Positions 1 to 5,616 are shown, numbered from the stretch's first letter. The stretch is DNA of 6,324 nt from Capsulimonas sp. (GCA_025963815.1 JAOQAA010000483.1:1-6324); one strand, 5' to 3'. Notes: a model not told the origin generated them from the letters alone. Program-made: numbers and translations.

Positions 1-776
1 GTGGCGGTGGTCTGATACCGACGCTGTTTGGCGTGGCGGTCGGAGCGATTTCCAGAGATCCAAGATACCATATCATCGATCACTTGAGCCCCGAGGAAAC
101 GAAAGCCGCCTTCGAACGTATTCATGCGATCAACGCAAATCGCGTGACACTGGCGCAGATGCTCCAGCAAGACGAATGGGATAGGCAGACGGATCTCATG
201 GCGCAGTTCCAGCATCCCAACTGGCGATCACAGCTGGCGGCGGGCGCGATGCCCAGCGGAAACAGCGCGCCGCCGCCATTTCTCTCGTATACTCTGAGGA
301 GCAAGCGAAGCGTGATGCAGCACTACACACGCTATATGGACGCCGCAGTCGTGGCCGCGCGAGCGCGTCGTCCGATCGCTCCCTATGTCGCGCATACTCC
401 CAGGTCATTGGACGATATGGTCATCATCGACGTTTCTGAAATACAGCAGAAATACAACTCGGATGTGACGCAGAACAACTTTTTAGAACTTCAGCTGGCG
501 CTGCGCGCCTACAAATTTCAGCATGGTAGTTACCCCGAGACGCTCGGAGCCCTCACGCTGGATCTGGAAACGGCGATTCCCGACGACCCCTTCGCGCCCG
601 GCAAGCCCCTTCACTATCAAAAGACGGCCGGCTCCTATGTGCTCTACAGTGTCGGCCCGGATGGGGTGGACGACGGAGGCGCGGCGATCGACGATCCTAA
701 ACAAACGCACGGATACACTCGATATTCCGTTGTGGAAAGCAGCAAAGGCGATGTCGTCGCGGGCGTGAATGAGTGA
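1..776 (+). CDS. C-terminal part of a membrane-anchored paralogue with a GspG-like C-terminus (5' partial)
   Basis: The reading frame is open from position 3 and has no start inside the window. About 257 residues are visible. They align with residues 183-439 of the next gene from the first codons: both begin with Gly-Gly-Gly, and they share KR.VM..YT.YMD, R..RP, QLAL..Y..QH.SYPE.L and a C-terminal SKGDVVA. The gene is therefore the C-terminal half of a protein of about 440 residues, and the GTG at 33 is internal. The last 80 residues resemble the C-terminus of type II secretion pseudopilin GspG: SYPETLGALT, then a DPF..G.PL.Y segment, then YSVGPDGVDDGG, where GspG binds calcium. Known: GspG-like C-termini occur on many envelope proteins that are not pilins. 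Inferred: an extracytoplasmic domain anchored by an N-terminal helix lying outside the window. Function unknown. The stop codon overlaps the ATG of the next gene. Confidence 0.85.
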   Translation, partial: GGGLIPTLFGVAVGAISRDPRYHIIDHLSPEETKAAFERIHAINANRVTLAQMLQQDEWDRQTDLMAQFQHPNWRSQLAAGAMPSGNSAPPPFLSYTLRSKRSVMQHYTRYMDAAVVAARARRPIAPYVAHTPRSLDDMVIIDVSEIQQKYNSDVTQNNFLELQLALRAYKFQHGSYPETLGALTLDLETAIPDDPFAPGKPLHYQKTAGSYVLYSVGPDGVDDGGAAIDDPKQTHGYTRYSVVESSKGDVVAGVNE

Positions 777-2088
777 TGAGGTAAGCGTTGTGAATGATCC
801 TCTCGATCCGAAGTCCGTTCCGCGCCGGCGCATGGGAGTGAAGTCCAGCGGCGGCGCGTTCATGATGATTGCGGTGATTGGCGCTTTCGTGGCTATTGGC
901 GGGTTTCTGCTCAATCTTGAGCGCGATCCCGTGGTGCGCATCCCCACGCACGTCGTACCATCGCCCAACGCATTTGATGATTATGCGCGAGCTGGACAGG
1001 TCATGACGGACGTGAATATCGCCAACGGATTGCCCCATTCCATCATATACGCTCGTGTCATGTCGCCGCTGGCGCAAGATCGCTTGCTGAAAGCCCATTC
1101 GCCGACATTTGCGGAGATTCGCATCGGTTTGAAACATCCTTATCTGTCGCCTCCGGTGCGTTCGGCGTCGCATCGTTTCGCTGATCTTTATGTGGATTAC
1201 CAGCTGACGTCGCTGCTCGAAATTCGGGCGGATCGGGAGGAAGCGCGAGAGGAATGGGCGGCGTCCGCTCAGACGAGGCTCGACGCCATACAGATAGGAG
1301 AGAATATCCCGCGTGGCGGAGGCGTGGACCACTTCAATTCTGGATTGGGTATCGTCGACAGTTCACAAGTCTCCCTTGCGCATATCGTCAATAATCTCAA
1401 TTTGGTGGAAACCCGGCAGGCTCTGTCTCGATTGTACGAGATTGACGCCGCCGCGCAGCCGCTCGATCAGACGCTTGAGGAACAAAAGTGGATACTCCAA
1501 TCGGTGCTGCTGGAAATCTTCCAAAAGCCAGATTGGCGGGAGCAATTGGTCCCGGCGCGCCGGAGATCGAGAAAAGATGTCCGAATGAAAGTGGCTATCT
1601 TTCTCACCAGCAAACGTCAGGTCATGGACAGTTACACGCACTATATGGATGACTGGATCGCAGGCGTCCGCGCGCATCGCCCGGCGTTATCGTTTCGTGG
1701 CGCGGGCTCCGATCCTTTTTTGCAGGGATTGACGAGTAACTCCCAAGACATAGAGATGCTAACGCGGTATGACGAAAATCGCACGCGCGGCGCCTTTATG
1801 GAAATCCAACTGGCGCTGCATGTCTACGAATTACAGCATCATTCGTATCCGGAGGCGCTCGTCGCGCTGACGCCGGACCTGCCAAATATCCCCAGCGATC
1901 CCTTCGCATACGGCCAGCCGCTGCGTTATCACAAGACTGGAAAGAGCTATCGACTCTACAGCGTTGGTCCCGATGGCGTGGATGATGGCGGTGAGGAAAT
2001 CAAAACTCCCACCCAGACGCCGGGGCAGTGGATCCTTGATGTCCACTCTCAAAGCAAAGGGGATGTTGTGGCGAGCATGTACTTCTAA
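769..2088 (+). CDS. Membrane-anchored protein of unknown function with GspG-like C-terminus, paralogue of the preceding gene
   Basis: A 439-residue protein. Residues 1-27 are polar and rich in Arg/Lys, 28-50 form one hydrophobic helix, and the rest should lie outside the cytoplasm. Residues 64-77 hold a PNAFDDYARAG motif. Residues 116-131 hold a GLKHPYLSPPVRS segment. Residues 145-185 are mostly charged helix ending in IPRGGG. Residues 345-408 are the GspG-like end: QLAL..Y, SYPEALVALTPDL, PSDPFAYGQPLRY, LYSVGPDGVDDGG. There is no prepilin-peptidase site (G-F-x4-E) before the helix, so it is probably not a pilin. About two thirds of the last 70 residues match the preceding gene by eye. The ATG at 769 overlaps that gene by 8 bases and has no clear ribosome binding site. 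An in-frame GTG at 790 has a GAGG eight bases upstream and may be the true start (432 residues). No catalytic motif recognised. Confidence 0.9.
   Translation: MSDEVSVVNDPLDPKSVPRRRMGVKSSGGAFMMIAVIGAFVAIGGFLLNLERDPVVRIPTHVVPSPNAFDDYARAGQVMTDVNIANGLPHSIIYARVMSPLAQDRLLKAHSPTFAEIRIGLKHPYLSPPVRSASHRFADLYVDYQLTSLLEIRADREEAREEWAASAQTRLDAIQIGENIPRGGGVDHFNSGLGIVDSSQVSLAHIVNNLNLVETRQALSRLYEIDAAAQPLDQTLEEQKWILQSVLLEIFQKPDWREQLVPARRRSRKDVRMKVAIFLTSKRQVMDSYTHYMDDWIAGVRAHRPALSFRGAGSDPFLQGLTSNSQDIEMLTRYDENRTRGAFMEIQLALHVYELQHHSYPEALVALTPDLPNIPSDPFAYGQPLRYHKTGKSYRLYSVGPDGVDDGGEEIKTPTQTPGQWILDVHSQSKGDVVASMYF
778..792 (+). promoter_or_regulatory. Ribosome binding site and alternative GTG start
   Basis: GAGG at 778-781 lies just after the stop codon of the upstream gene and eight bases before an in-frame GTG at 790-792. 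This spacing is better than anything in front of the ATG at 769. Starting at 790 removes seven residues (MSDEVSV) and the gene overlap, and leaves the membrane helix untouched. Sequence alone does not settle which start is used. Confidence 0.45.
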
Positions 2089-2102
2089 CAGTCCATGCTC
2101 GC
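2071..2102. repeat. 9-bp perfect inverted repeat across the stop codon, between convergent genes
   Basis: GCGAGCATG at 2071-2079 is the exact reverse complement of CATGCTCGC at 2094-2102. The 14-base loop contains the TAA stop (2086-2088). It lies between two convergent genes whose stops are only 22 bases apart. No T-run follows on either strand, so it is not a classical intrinsic terminator. It could still slow or stop transcription in both directions or protect mRNA 3' ends. Confidence 0.6.
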
Positions 2103-2110
2103 TGACTATC

Positions 2111-2470
2111 TTACGCTTCAGCGCCGACTTCGATCAGAATCCCGCCGAGGGCAGTGAAATAGAAGCCGAAACTCCCATGAACGGGGCGCGGCTCGTGCGG
2201 CAGCGTAACGCCTCCAGCTTGCAGCATGCGATAAACTTCCCAAACTTTCTCCGGGCTCTCTTGCAGGAAACCAATATGGAAGGCTTTGGGGTACACCGGC
2301 GTTTCGTCGGTGAAGTGGCTAAGAACGAGACGAAATCCGTTTTCGCCTTCCAAGACCGCGAGCGGAGGTTTTTCTTTCTCCGTCAGGACTCGAAATCCGA
2401 GATACGTCGTGAACAGCGTCCACGCTTCGGGAACGTCGCGAACGCAGAGGTTCAGGTGGTTGAGTGTCAT
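2111..2470 (-). CDS. VOC-superfamily (glyoxalase/bleomycin-resistance fold) protein
   Basis: A 119-residue protein, the usual size for a single VOC domain made of two beta-alpha-beta-beta-beta modules. Module one starts MTLNHLNLCVRD and includes TYLGFRVL; module two starts AFHIGF and ends GGILIEVGAEA. Counting from the first of two adjacent ATGs, candidate metal ligands are His6 at the start of strand 1, His66 at the start of module two and Glu115 in the last strand, the usual H/H/E places; His53 is nearby. Known: VOC proteins include glyoxalases, extradiol dioxygenases and antibiotic-binding proteins, and small ones cannot be assigned a substrate from sequence. Two ATGs lie in tandem (2471-2473 and 2468-2470). 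The AAGGAG site is two bases from the first and five from the second, so the second is chosen. Probably cytoplasmic and transcribed alone; its leader would run through the inverted-repeat region upstream. Confidence 0.88.
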   Translation of the reverse strand: MTLNHLNLCVRDVPEAWTLFTTYLGFRVLTEKEKPPLAVLEGENGFRLVLSHFTDETPVYPKAFHIGFLQESPEKVWEVYRMLQAGGVTLPHEPRPVHGSFGFYFTALGGILIEVGAEA

Positions 2471-2475
2471 CATGG

Positions 2476-2481
2476 CTCCTT
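2476..2481 (-). promoter_or_regulatory. Shine-Dalgarno AAGGAG of the VOC gene
   Basis: Reads AAGGAG on the minus strand. It is too close (two bases) to the outer ATG at 2473 and better spaced (five bases) for the ATG at 2470, so it decides the start. Confidence 0.75.
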
Positions 2482-2639
2482 GTGTGAATGGAACGATGAG
2501 GGACTTCGGCGCAGTGGGAACGATCTAATGAAAGTTGTGTCCGCAAATGTGCGTTTGTCGTTAAGTCCCTCAGTCGACGGCGCAGGCGTGGAAACGCCTG
2601 TGCGATCGCTGTGGGTACTCACGCTTGCGCATGGAACAT

Positions 2640-2663
2640 AAAACCTCTCGGAAGATCGAGAGG
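2640..2663 (-). terminator. Minus-strand hairpin followed by TTTT
   Basis: On the minus strand, CCTCTCG (2663-2657) and CGAGAGG (2650-2644) form a 7-bp GC-rich stem with a six-base loop, directly followed by TTTTATG (2643-2637). It would stop read-through from the hydrolase gene upstream before it enters the VOC leader. The T-run is short, so it may be weak. Confidence 0.4.
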
Positions 2664-2697
2664 GCGACTGGGGCTACCACACCAGTCCGCCTTTTTC
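2663..2697 (+). terminator. Plus-strand intrinsic terminator
   Basis: GACTGG (2666-2671) pairs with CCAGTC (2682-2687). GGC (2663-2665) and GCC (2689-2691) extend the stem across one bulged C, and TTTTT follows at 2692-2696. No plus-strand coding gene ends just upstream, which is the main reason to suspect an RNA gene here. The 5' arm can alternatively pair with 2564-2576. Confidence 0.6.
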
Positions 2698-2713
2698 AGC
2701 AGACCAAATGTTA

Positions 2714-2754
2714 CCCTCTCGCGCCAGGGCTGTCAATATCTAGGCGCGAGAGGG
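2714..2754. repeat. 12-bp perfect inverted repeat downstream of the hydrolase gene
   Basis: CCCTCTCGCGCC (2714-2725) is the exact reverse complement of GGCGCGAGAGGG (2743-2754), with a 17-base loop. It begins 11 bases after the hydrolase stop codon. No T-run follows on the minus strand (TAACATTT), so it is more likely a 3'-end stabilising hairpin or factor-assisted terminator than a simple intrinsic one. Its arms contain the same heptamers as the hairpin at 2644-2663. Confidence 0.65.
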
Positions 2755-2765
2755 CTTTGAGAGAG

Positions 2766-3656
2766 TTACTTCGAAAGCTTATGCGAGATAAACCAGGGCA
2801 GCAGACCGGGTTCGGCGTAGGCGTTGTCCCAGCTGTTGTGGCCGACGCCGGGGTACTCGCTGTAGCGGATATCGGCCTTGTGAGCGAAGAAGACGCCGAC
2901 GAGCTGACGGGACTCGGAGACAGGGATCGTCGTGTCCGCCTGGCCGTGAAAATCCCAGATCGGCATGGCGGGGAGCGCCAGCGCTAGCGCATTATAGGGA
3001 TCTGTTTCGGTGGCGAGGGTTTCCGACGTGGGCGCTTTGACCCAGTCTGGATAGACGACGCCGCCGCAGACTGGGGCGATCGCCGCCCAGCGCTCGGGGT
3101 GTCGGCGCGCCATGTCCCACGTTCCGTAGCCGCCGAGCGATAGTCCCGTCAGATAGATCTGACGTGTGTCGCCGTTGAACTCATCGATGGCGGCGTCCAG
3201 CGTCTTGAGCGCGAGATCCTGCATCGCCGGCTGCGTCCAGCGCGTGTCCGGCCGCAGCTGGGGGCAGACGACGACGGCGGGGAACTTGTCCGCGTCCTGC
3301 GCGATCAGCAGACGCACGCCGTTTTTGGTCTGGAGCGCGCCGTCCGTCCCGCGCTCGCCCATGCCGTGCAGAAATAGAATAATGGGAGTCTTCTTGCGCT
3401 TGTCCCAGTGCTTCGGGATAAAGACCTGATACTTGTACGTTTCGTCGCCAATGGTGACCGTGCGGTTCGCGAACGGGACAAGTTCGGGCGCGATGGAGGC
3501 GGCGCGCGTCGGCGTGGCCGACAGTACGGCGATGGCGAGGATCGCGACCGGCGCAAAGAGAAGCGCGCGGGCGAGGCGGCTGAGCTGAGTGGACAAAGAA
3601 CATCTCCCTGTTATCGTAAGCGTCGCCCTGCGATTTGCAGAGTGGCTTTCGATCAT
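2766..3656 (-). CDS. Secreted alpha/beta hydrolase (predicted peptidase/esterase, PHB-depolymerase-like)
   Basis: A 296-residue protein from the outer ATG. Residues 28-52 hold the hydrophobic core and an ATPTRA cleavage region of a signal peptide, so the enzyme should be exported. Residues 60-80 form a beta region (TVTIGDETYKYQVFIP). The hydrolase core follows: LFLHGMGERG (94-103, oxyanion region), GLSLGGYGTWD with nucleophile Ser173, HGQADTTIP with Asp241, and GVGHNSWD with His273. The triad is complete and well ordered. This pattern fits the secreted predicted-peptidase/esterase group (COG4099, dienelactone-hydrolase- or LpqC-like). The substrate, such as an ester on a plant or polymer chain, cannot be read from sequence. 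The ATG at 3656 has no ribosome binding site and gives an unusually long n-region. An in-frame TTG at 3594-3596 has GGGAG seven bases upstream and gives a compact signal peptide (276 residues); it may be the real start. The outer boundary is given here. The SLH gene ends 16 bases upstream on the same strand. Confidence 0.9.
   Translation of the reverse strand: MIESHSANRRATLTITGRCSLSTQLSRLARALLFAPVAILAIAVLSATPTRAASIAPELVPFANRTVTIGDETYKYQVFIPKHWDKRKKTPIILFLHGMGERGTDGALQTKNGVRLLIAQDADKFPAVVVCPQLRPDTRWTQPAMQDLALKTLDAAIDEFNGDTRQIYLTGLSLGGYGTWDMARRHPERWAAIAPVCGGVVYPDWVKAPTSETLATETDPYNALALALPAMPIWDFHGQADTTIPVSESRQLVGVFFAHKADIRYSEYPGVGHNSWDNAYAEPGLLPWFISHKLSK
3594..3609 (-). promoter_or_regulatory. 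Ribosome binding site for a likely TTG start of the hydrolase
   Basis: On the minus strand AGGGAG (3609-3604) is followed by seven bases and an in-frame TTG (3596-3594). The protein from there begins MSTQLSRLARALLFAPVAIL, a classic signal peptide with two arginines before the hydrophobic core. The ATG at 3603 touching the site is in another frame and opens only a shadow frame. Confidence 0.55.
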
Positions 3657-3672
3657 ACTACCCGTACGGCGC

Positions 3673-4491
3673 TTATTCCCCAGTCTTCTCCATCAGCTCT
3701 TTTATTTTGAGGCGCGCGGCGGGAACGTTCACGCCGAATGCGCTTATCAGCTCGGATGAAAACTCGTCCATCAGAGTGGTGAGCGAAGACAATGGCTTCG
3801 GGGACTGGATGCTCCGCGCCGCGTCCACGGTCAATAATGAGTTCGGCTCCGGCGCTGTCCGTCGCCGGACGGGAGCGGCGCCGATCCCGCGCAGGACTTC
3901 GGCGGTGATTTGAGCAAAGTTCCAGCGGGTGGCGACGCCGCCTCGGCTGAGAAACAGTCGATCCGGCGTGTCCTGAAGCACTCCGCTGTCGTGCAGATCA
4001 CGAAGGCATTCATAAGCGGGATCGGACTTTGGGACATCCGTAAAGACCTTCGGAGTCTTGTCAATGGCTGGCGCGATTTCCGGCGTACGGACTAACTCAT
4101 CCACAATGCAGTAGCAGTGATATGTTTTCGCCGGCTGGGCGATCCAATGGAACCTTGGTGGATTGGCGTCAAGTTCAAACGGGCCATAAATTTCAAGCTT
4201 CATCCGGCGCACGTCATTGATCGCGCTTAGGCCGTTGTACCAGCCCCATTTGCCCGTGACGACTAACAAGCTCCCCTCAGTACTCCAGGAACCCGTGATC
4301 TCCCGTCCGCTCATGCTCAAAGGGACGGAATGGAACGCGCCCCCGCGCTGAAAAATATAGGCCGAACTGCCGTCGGTAAAGGCGAACTGGCCTTCCGCTT
4401 GGATGATCTCCGTCGCGGATTGATACTTTGGAGCGGCGACGGTTTTGTGCGTCGTAACGGCGAGCAGCGCGCAGGCGGCGATGATGAACAT
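3673..4491 (-). CDS. Exported protein with one S-layer homology (SLH) repeat
   Basis: A 272-residue protein. Residues 1-20 are a short hydrophobic leader ending VAA-PK, probably a signal peptide, although its n-region lacks a positive charge. Residues 30-125 form a beta-rich region with SGREITGSW, VTGKWGWYNGLSAINDVRR and KLEIYGPFEL; I know no named family for it. Residues 149-203 match an SLH repeat: FTDVP..DPAY.CL..L..SGVL...PD..F, then ATRWNFAQITAEVLR. Known: SLH repeats bind secondary cell-wall polymers or peptidoglycan, usually as three copies; only one is present here. Residues 220-270 are helical and rich in Lys/Glu at the end. The start is supported by GGGAG at minus-strand 4504-4500, eight bases before the ATG. 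The hydrolase lies just downstream on the same strand, so the two may be co-transcribed. Role inferred: envelope-attached protein, ligand unknown. Confidence 0.82.
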   Translation of the reverse strand: MFIIAACALLAVTTHKTVAAPKYQSATEIIQAEGQFAFTDGSSAYIFQRGGAFHSVPLSMSGREITGSWSTEGSLLVVTGKWGWYNGLSAINDVRRMKLEIYGPFELDANPPRFHWIAQPAKTYHCYCIVDELVRTPEIAPAIDKTPKVFTDVPKSDPAYECLRDLHDSGVLQDTPDRLFLSRGGVATRWNFAQITAEVLRGIGAAPVRRRTAPEPNSLLTVDAARSIQSPKPLSSLTTLMDEFSSELISAFGVNVPAARLKIKELMEKTGE

Positions 4492-4614
4492 TGAGTCGGC
4501 TCCCTTTCGTGGTGAGGATTTCAGGCGTTCCCACGTATACGATAAATGTAATGATACCAGTAGCGACCTCGATCTTCACGCTGCTCTGAAGCTCGCTTTG
4601 TACGATTGTCGCCT
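4492..4614. promoter_or_regulatory. Divergent intergenic control region
   Basis: This 123-base spacer separates the starts of the SLH gene (minus) and the TIM-barrel gene (plus), so it must hold both promoters unless they lie further away. The AT-rich patch at 4535-4557, which includes the 8-bp palindrome CGTATACG (4534-4541), is the likely site. On the minus strand TATCAT (4556-4551) is five of six to the -10 consensus, but its -35 partner (GTGAAG) is poor. No good plus-strand promoter was found. Confidence 0.35.
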
Positions 4615-5439
4615 ATGAAACTCGCCATCAACTATTGCCCCGCCGCTGATACGCTCGCGCGCGACGGCGCGCTGCCGGTCGATCTGTTCAAATGCCCGTC
4701 GCCGTTCGACACGGACGTCTCCGACCATATGCCTGACCTGCTGGAGCGCGCCCGAAAGACGCGGCCCGTTTACGTCCACTTTCCCCTATTCGCCGGTAAC
4801 GGCAGTCTGCGGGATGTGAACTGGCAGAAGATTGTAGGCGTCCTCACGGCGACGGCGACGCCCTATGTGAATTTGCACTTGGAGACGCGTTCTGCTGATT
4901 TTCCCGACATACCCACGGACGCGACGGACCCGGATCACCAAGATCAAATCGCCCGGGCGTTGATCGCCGATGTGATGCTGGCCGTGGCGCGGCTGGGCGC
5001 GGAGCGGGTGATTGTGGAGAACGTAGTGGCGCGGGGCAGCGTGCTGCGGCCGTGCATCGAGCCGGAGGTCATTACGCGGGTCGTGCTGGAGACTGGGTGT
5101 GGGCTGCTGCTGGACACCGCGCATATCCGCCTGACCGCCGAGGAACTGGGGCTGGATGAGCGCGCTTATGTGGATGCGCTTCCGCTGGGCCAGCTGCGCG
5201 AACTGCATGTAACCGGAGCACAGCCACATGAGGGAAGACTGCGCGACAGCATGCCGATGGGAGCCGAGGATTGGGATCTGCTGGAATATGTTCTCGCCCA
5301 TATCCGGAACGGCCGTGCGGCGGAACCGTGGGTGGCCGCGCTGGAGTACGGCGGCGTGGGGCCGGGTTTCGATTGGCGCAGCGATCCCTCGACGATCGCG
5401 GAGCACACGGCGCGCTTGCGCGCTCTTACCGACGGATAA
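4615..5439 (+). CDS. TIM-barrel protein, divergent DUF692/MNIO (COG3220)-like
   Basis: A 274-residue protein with alternating beta strands and helices. Landmarks from the ATG: LAINYCPA (3-10), VYVHFPLF with His55, VNLHLE with His88, RVIVENV with Glu135, GCGLLLDTAH (161-170) with Asp167 and His170, LRELHVTGAQ with His198, DSMPMG with Asp211, and AALEYGG with Glu244. The order of carboxylates and histidines at strand ends fits a multi-metal TIM barrel. The run GCGLLLD, then YVDALP, then a HVTG in place of HLAG, is typical of DUF692 (multinuclear non-heme iron oxidative enzymes such as MbnB and TglH). Typical DUF692 proteins read DVNN where this has DTAH, which recalls xylose-isomerase/AP-endonuclease-like barrels, the main alternative. 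Neither the usual DUF2063 partner nor a Cys-rich precursor peptide is adjacent. The ATG is chosen over the TTG at 4606 because MKLAINY begins the first strand; neither start has a good ribosome binding site. Substrate unknown; cytoplasmic. Confidence 0.75.
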   Translation: MKLAINYCPAADTLARDGALPVDLFKCPSPFDTDVSDHMPDLLERARKTRPVYVHFPLFAGNGSLRDVNWQKIVGVLTATATPYVNLHLETRSADFPDIPTDATDPDHQDQIARALIADVMLAVARLGAERVIVENVVARGSVLRPCIEPEVITRVVLETGCGLLLDTAHIRLTAEELGLDERAYVDALPLGQLRELHVTGAQPHEGRLRDSMPMGAEDWDLLEYVLAHIRNGRAAEPWVAALEYGGVGPGFDWRSDPSTIAEHTARLRALTDG

Positions 5440-5530
5440 AATCCGCAGAATGATATAACAGCTAAAGCTAATTACCGTTATGACGAGCTTTCATTATGTA
5501 TCTTAGGTAACAATTTCTGGTGTGAATCCA

Positions 5531-5559
5531 TTCAAATGTGTCTGATATCGCGGTATAGT
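5531..5559 (+). promoter_or_regulatory. Predicted sigma70-type promoter of the PEP-CTERM gene
   Basis: TTCAAA (5531-5536, four of six to the -35 consensus) and TATAGT (5554-5559, five of six to the -10) are separated by exactly 17 bases in an AT-rich spacer. Predicted start near 5566, giving a leader of about 65 bases before the GTG. Confidence 0.5.
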
Positions 5560-5570
5560 CCAAATGCGAT

Positions 5571-5584
5571 ACTGGACATCCAGT
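5571..5584. promoter_or_regulatory. 14-bp dyad, possible operator
   Basis: ACTGGA (5571-5576) and TCCAGT (5579-5584) are perfect reverse complements separated by CA. The dyad sits about five bases after the predicted transcription start, where a bound repressor would block RNA polymerase. No known regulator site is recognised. Confidence 0.4.
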
Positions 5585-5598
5585 GCTGTACGCAATAA

Positions 5599-5616
5599 CT
5601 AGTACGCGTCGACTAG
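5599..5616 (+). repeat. Small hairpin next to the ribosome binding site
   Basis: CTAGT (5599-5603) pairs with ACTAG (5612-5616), and CG/CG adds two pairs across one bulged A, with a three-base loop. It ends one base before the AAGGA ribosome binding site (5618-5622) and could influence translation of the PEP-CTERM gene. It is short and could be chance. Confidence 0.3.

Larger units (their letters stand above)
2494..2697 (+). ncRNA. Candidate structured non-coding RNA, about 200 nt, ending in an intrinsic terminator
   Basis: No convincing protein lies here, but inverted repeats follow one another. P1: TGAGGGACTT (2497-2506) pairs perfectly with AAGTCCCTCA (2563-2572), and CGA/TCG extends it across one bulged base (2494-2496 with 2574-2576). 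P2: GCGCAGGCGT (2580-2589) pairs with ACGCCTGTGC (2594-2603), ten pairs closed by GGAA, a GNRA-type tetraloop. P3: CCTCTCG (2644-2650) pairs with CGAGAGG (2657-2663). A terminator hairpin with TTTTT follows at 2663-2697. Strand choice is supported by the GNRA loop, by a G-U pair in P2 that would be an A-C mismatch on the other strand, and by the T-run. No known RNA family is recognised. Promoter support is weak: TTGAGT at 2460-2465 and GTGAAT at 2484-2489 are 18 bases apart and would start transcription near 2496. It could instead be a minus-strand leader of the VOC gene or a repeat element. Confidence 0.45.

Noticed and set aside
33..80. GTG at 33 as the start of the first gene, with the hydrophobic stretch before it as a membrane segment
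   Set aside because: The frame is open upstream, and the stretch (GGGLIPTLFGVAVGAI) aligns with an internal region of the second paralogue after IPRGGG, so it is internal sequence.
697..1332. 211-residue frame on the minus strand
   Set aside because: Antisense to the two paralogues, Arg/His-rich with no family signal, and the opposite strand has clear homology between copies.
1964..2641. 225-residue frame on the plus strand
   Set aside because: It overlaps the end of the second paralogue, runs antisense through the VOC gene and then through the inverted repeats. No recognisable domain.
2494..2697. Known riboswitch classes (c-di-GMP-I, cobalamin, ZTP, fluoride, guanidine, T-box), hammerhead ribozyme or tRNA
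   Set aside because: The conserved core motifs I know for each were looked for on the plus strand and not found. Only generic stem architecture is present.
2494..2754. CRISPR array or insertion-sequence ends
   Set aside because: The repeats are inverted, of different lengths and unevenly spaced; there is no transposase, target duplication or regular spacer pattern.
3181..3603. 140-residue minus-strand frame whose ATG touches the GGGAG site
   Set aside because: It is a shifted frame inside the hydrolase, whose own frame carries the full catalytic triad; the composition is Arg/Ala/His-rich. The site fits the in-frame TTG better.
4786..5406. 206-residue minus-strand frame opposite the TIM-barrel gene
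   Set aside because: No domain, Gln/His/Arg-rich shadow composition, and the plus strand has a coherent family match.
5433..5445. CGGAT-AAA-ATCCG as terminator of the TIM-barrel gene
   Set aside because: Only five pairs with no T-run. Noted as a parallel to the hairpin at 2071-2102 but not called.
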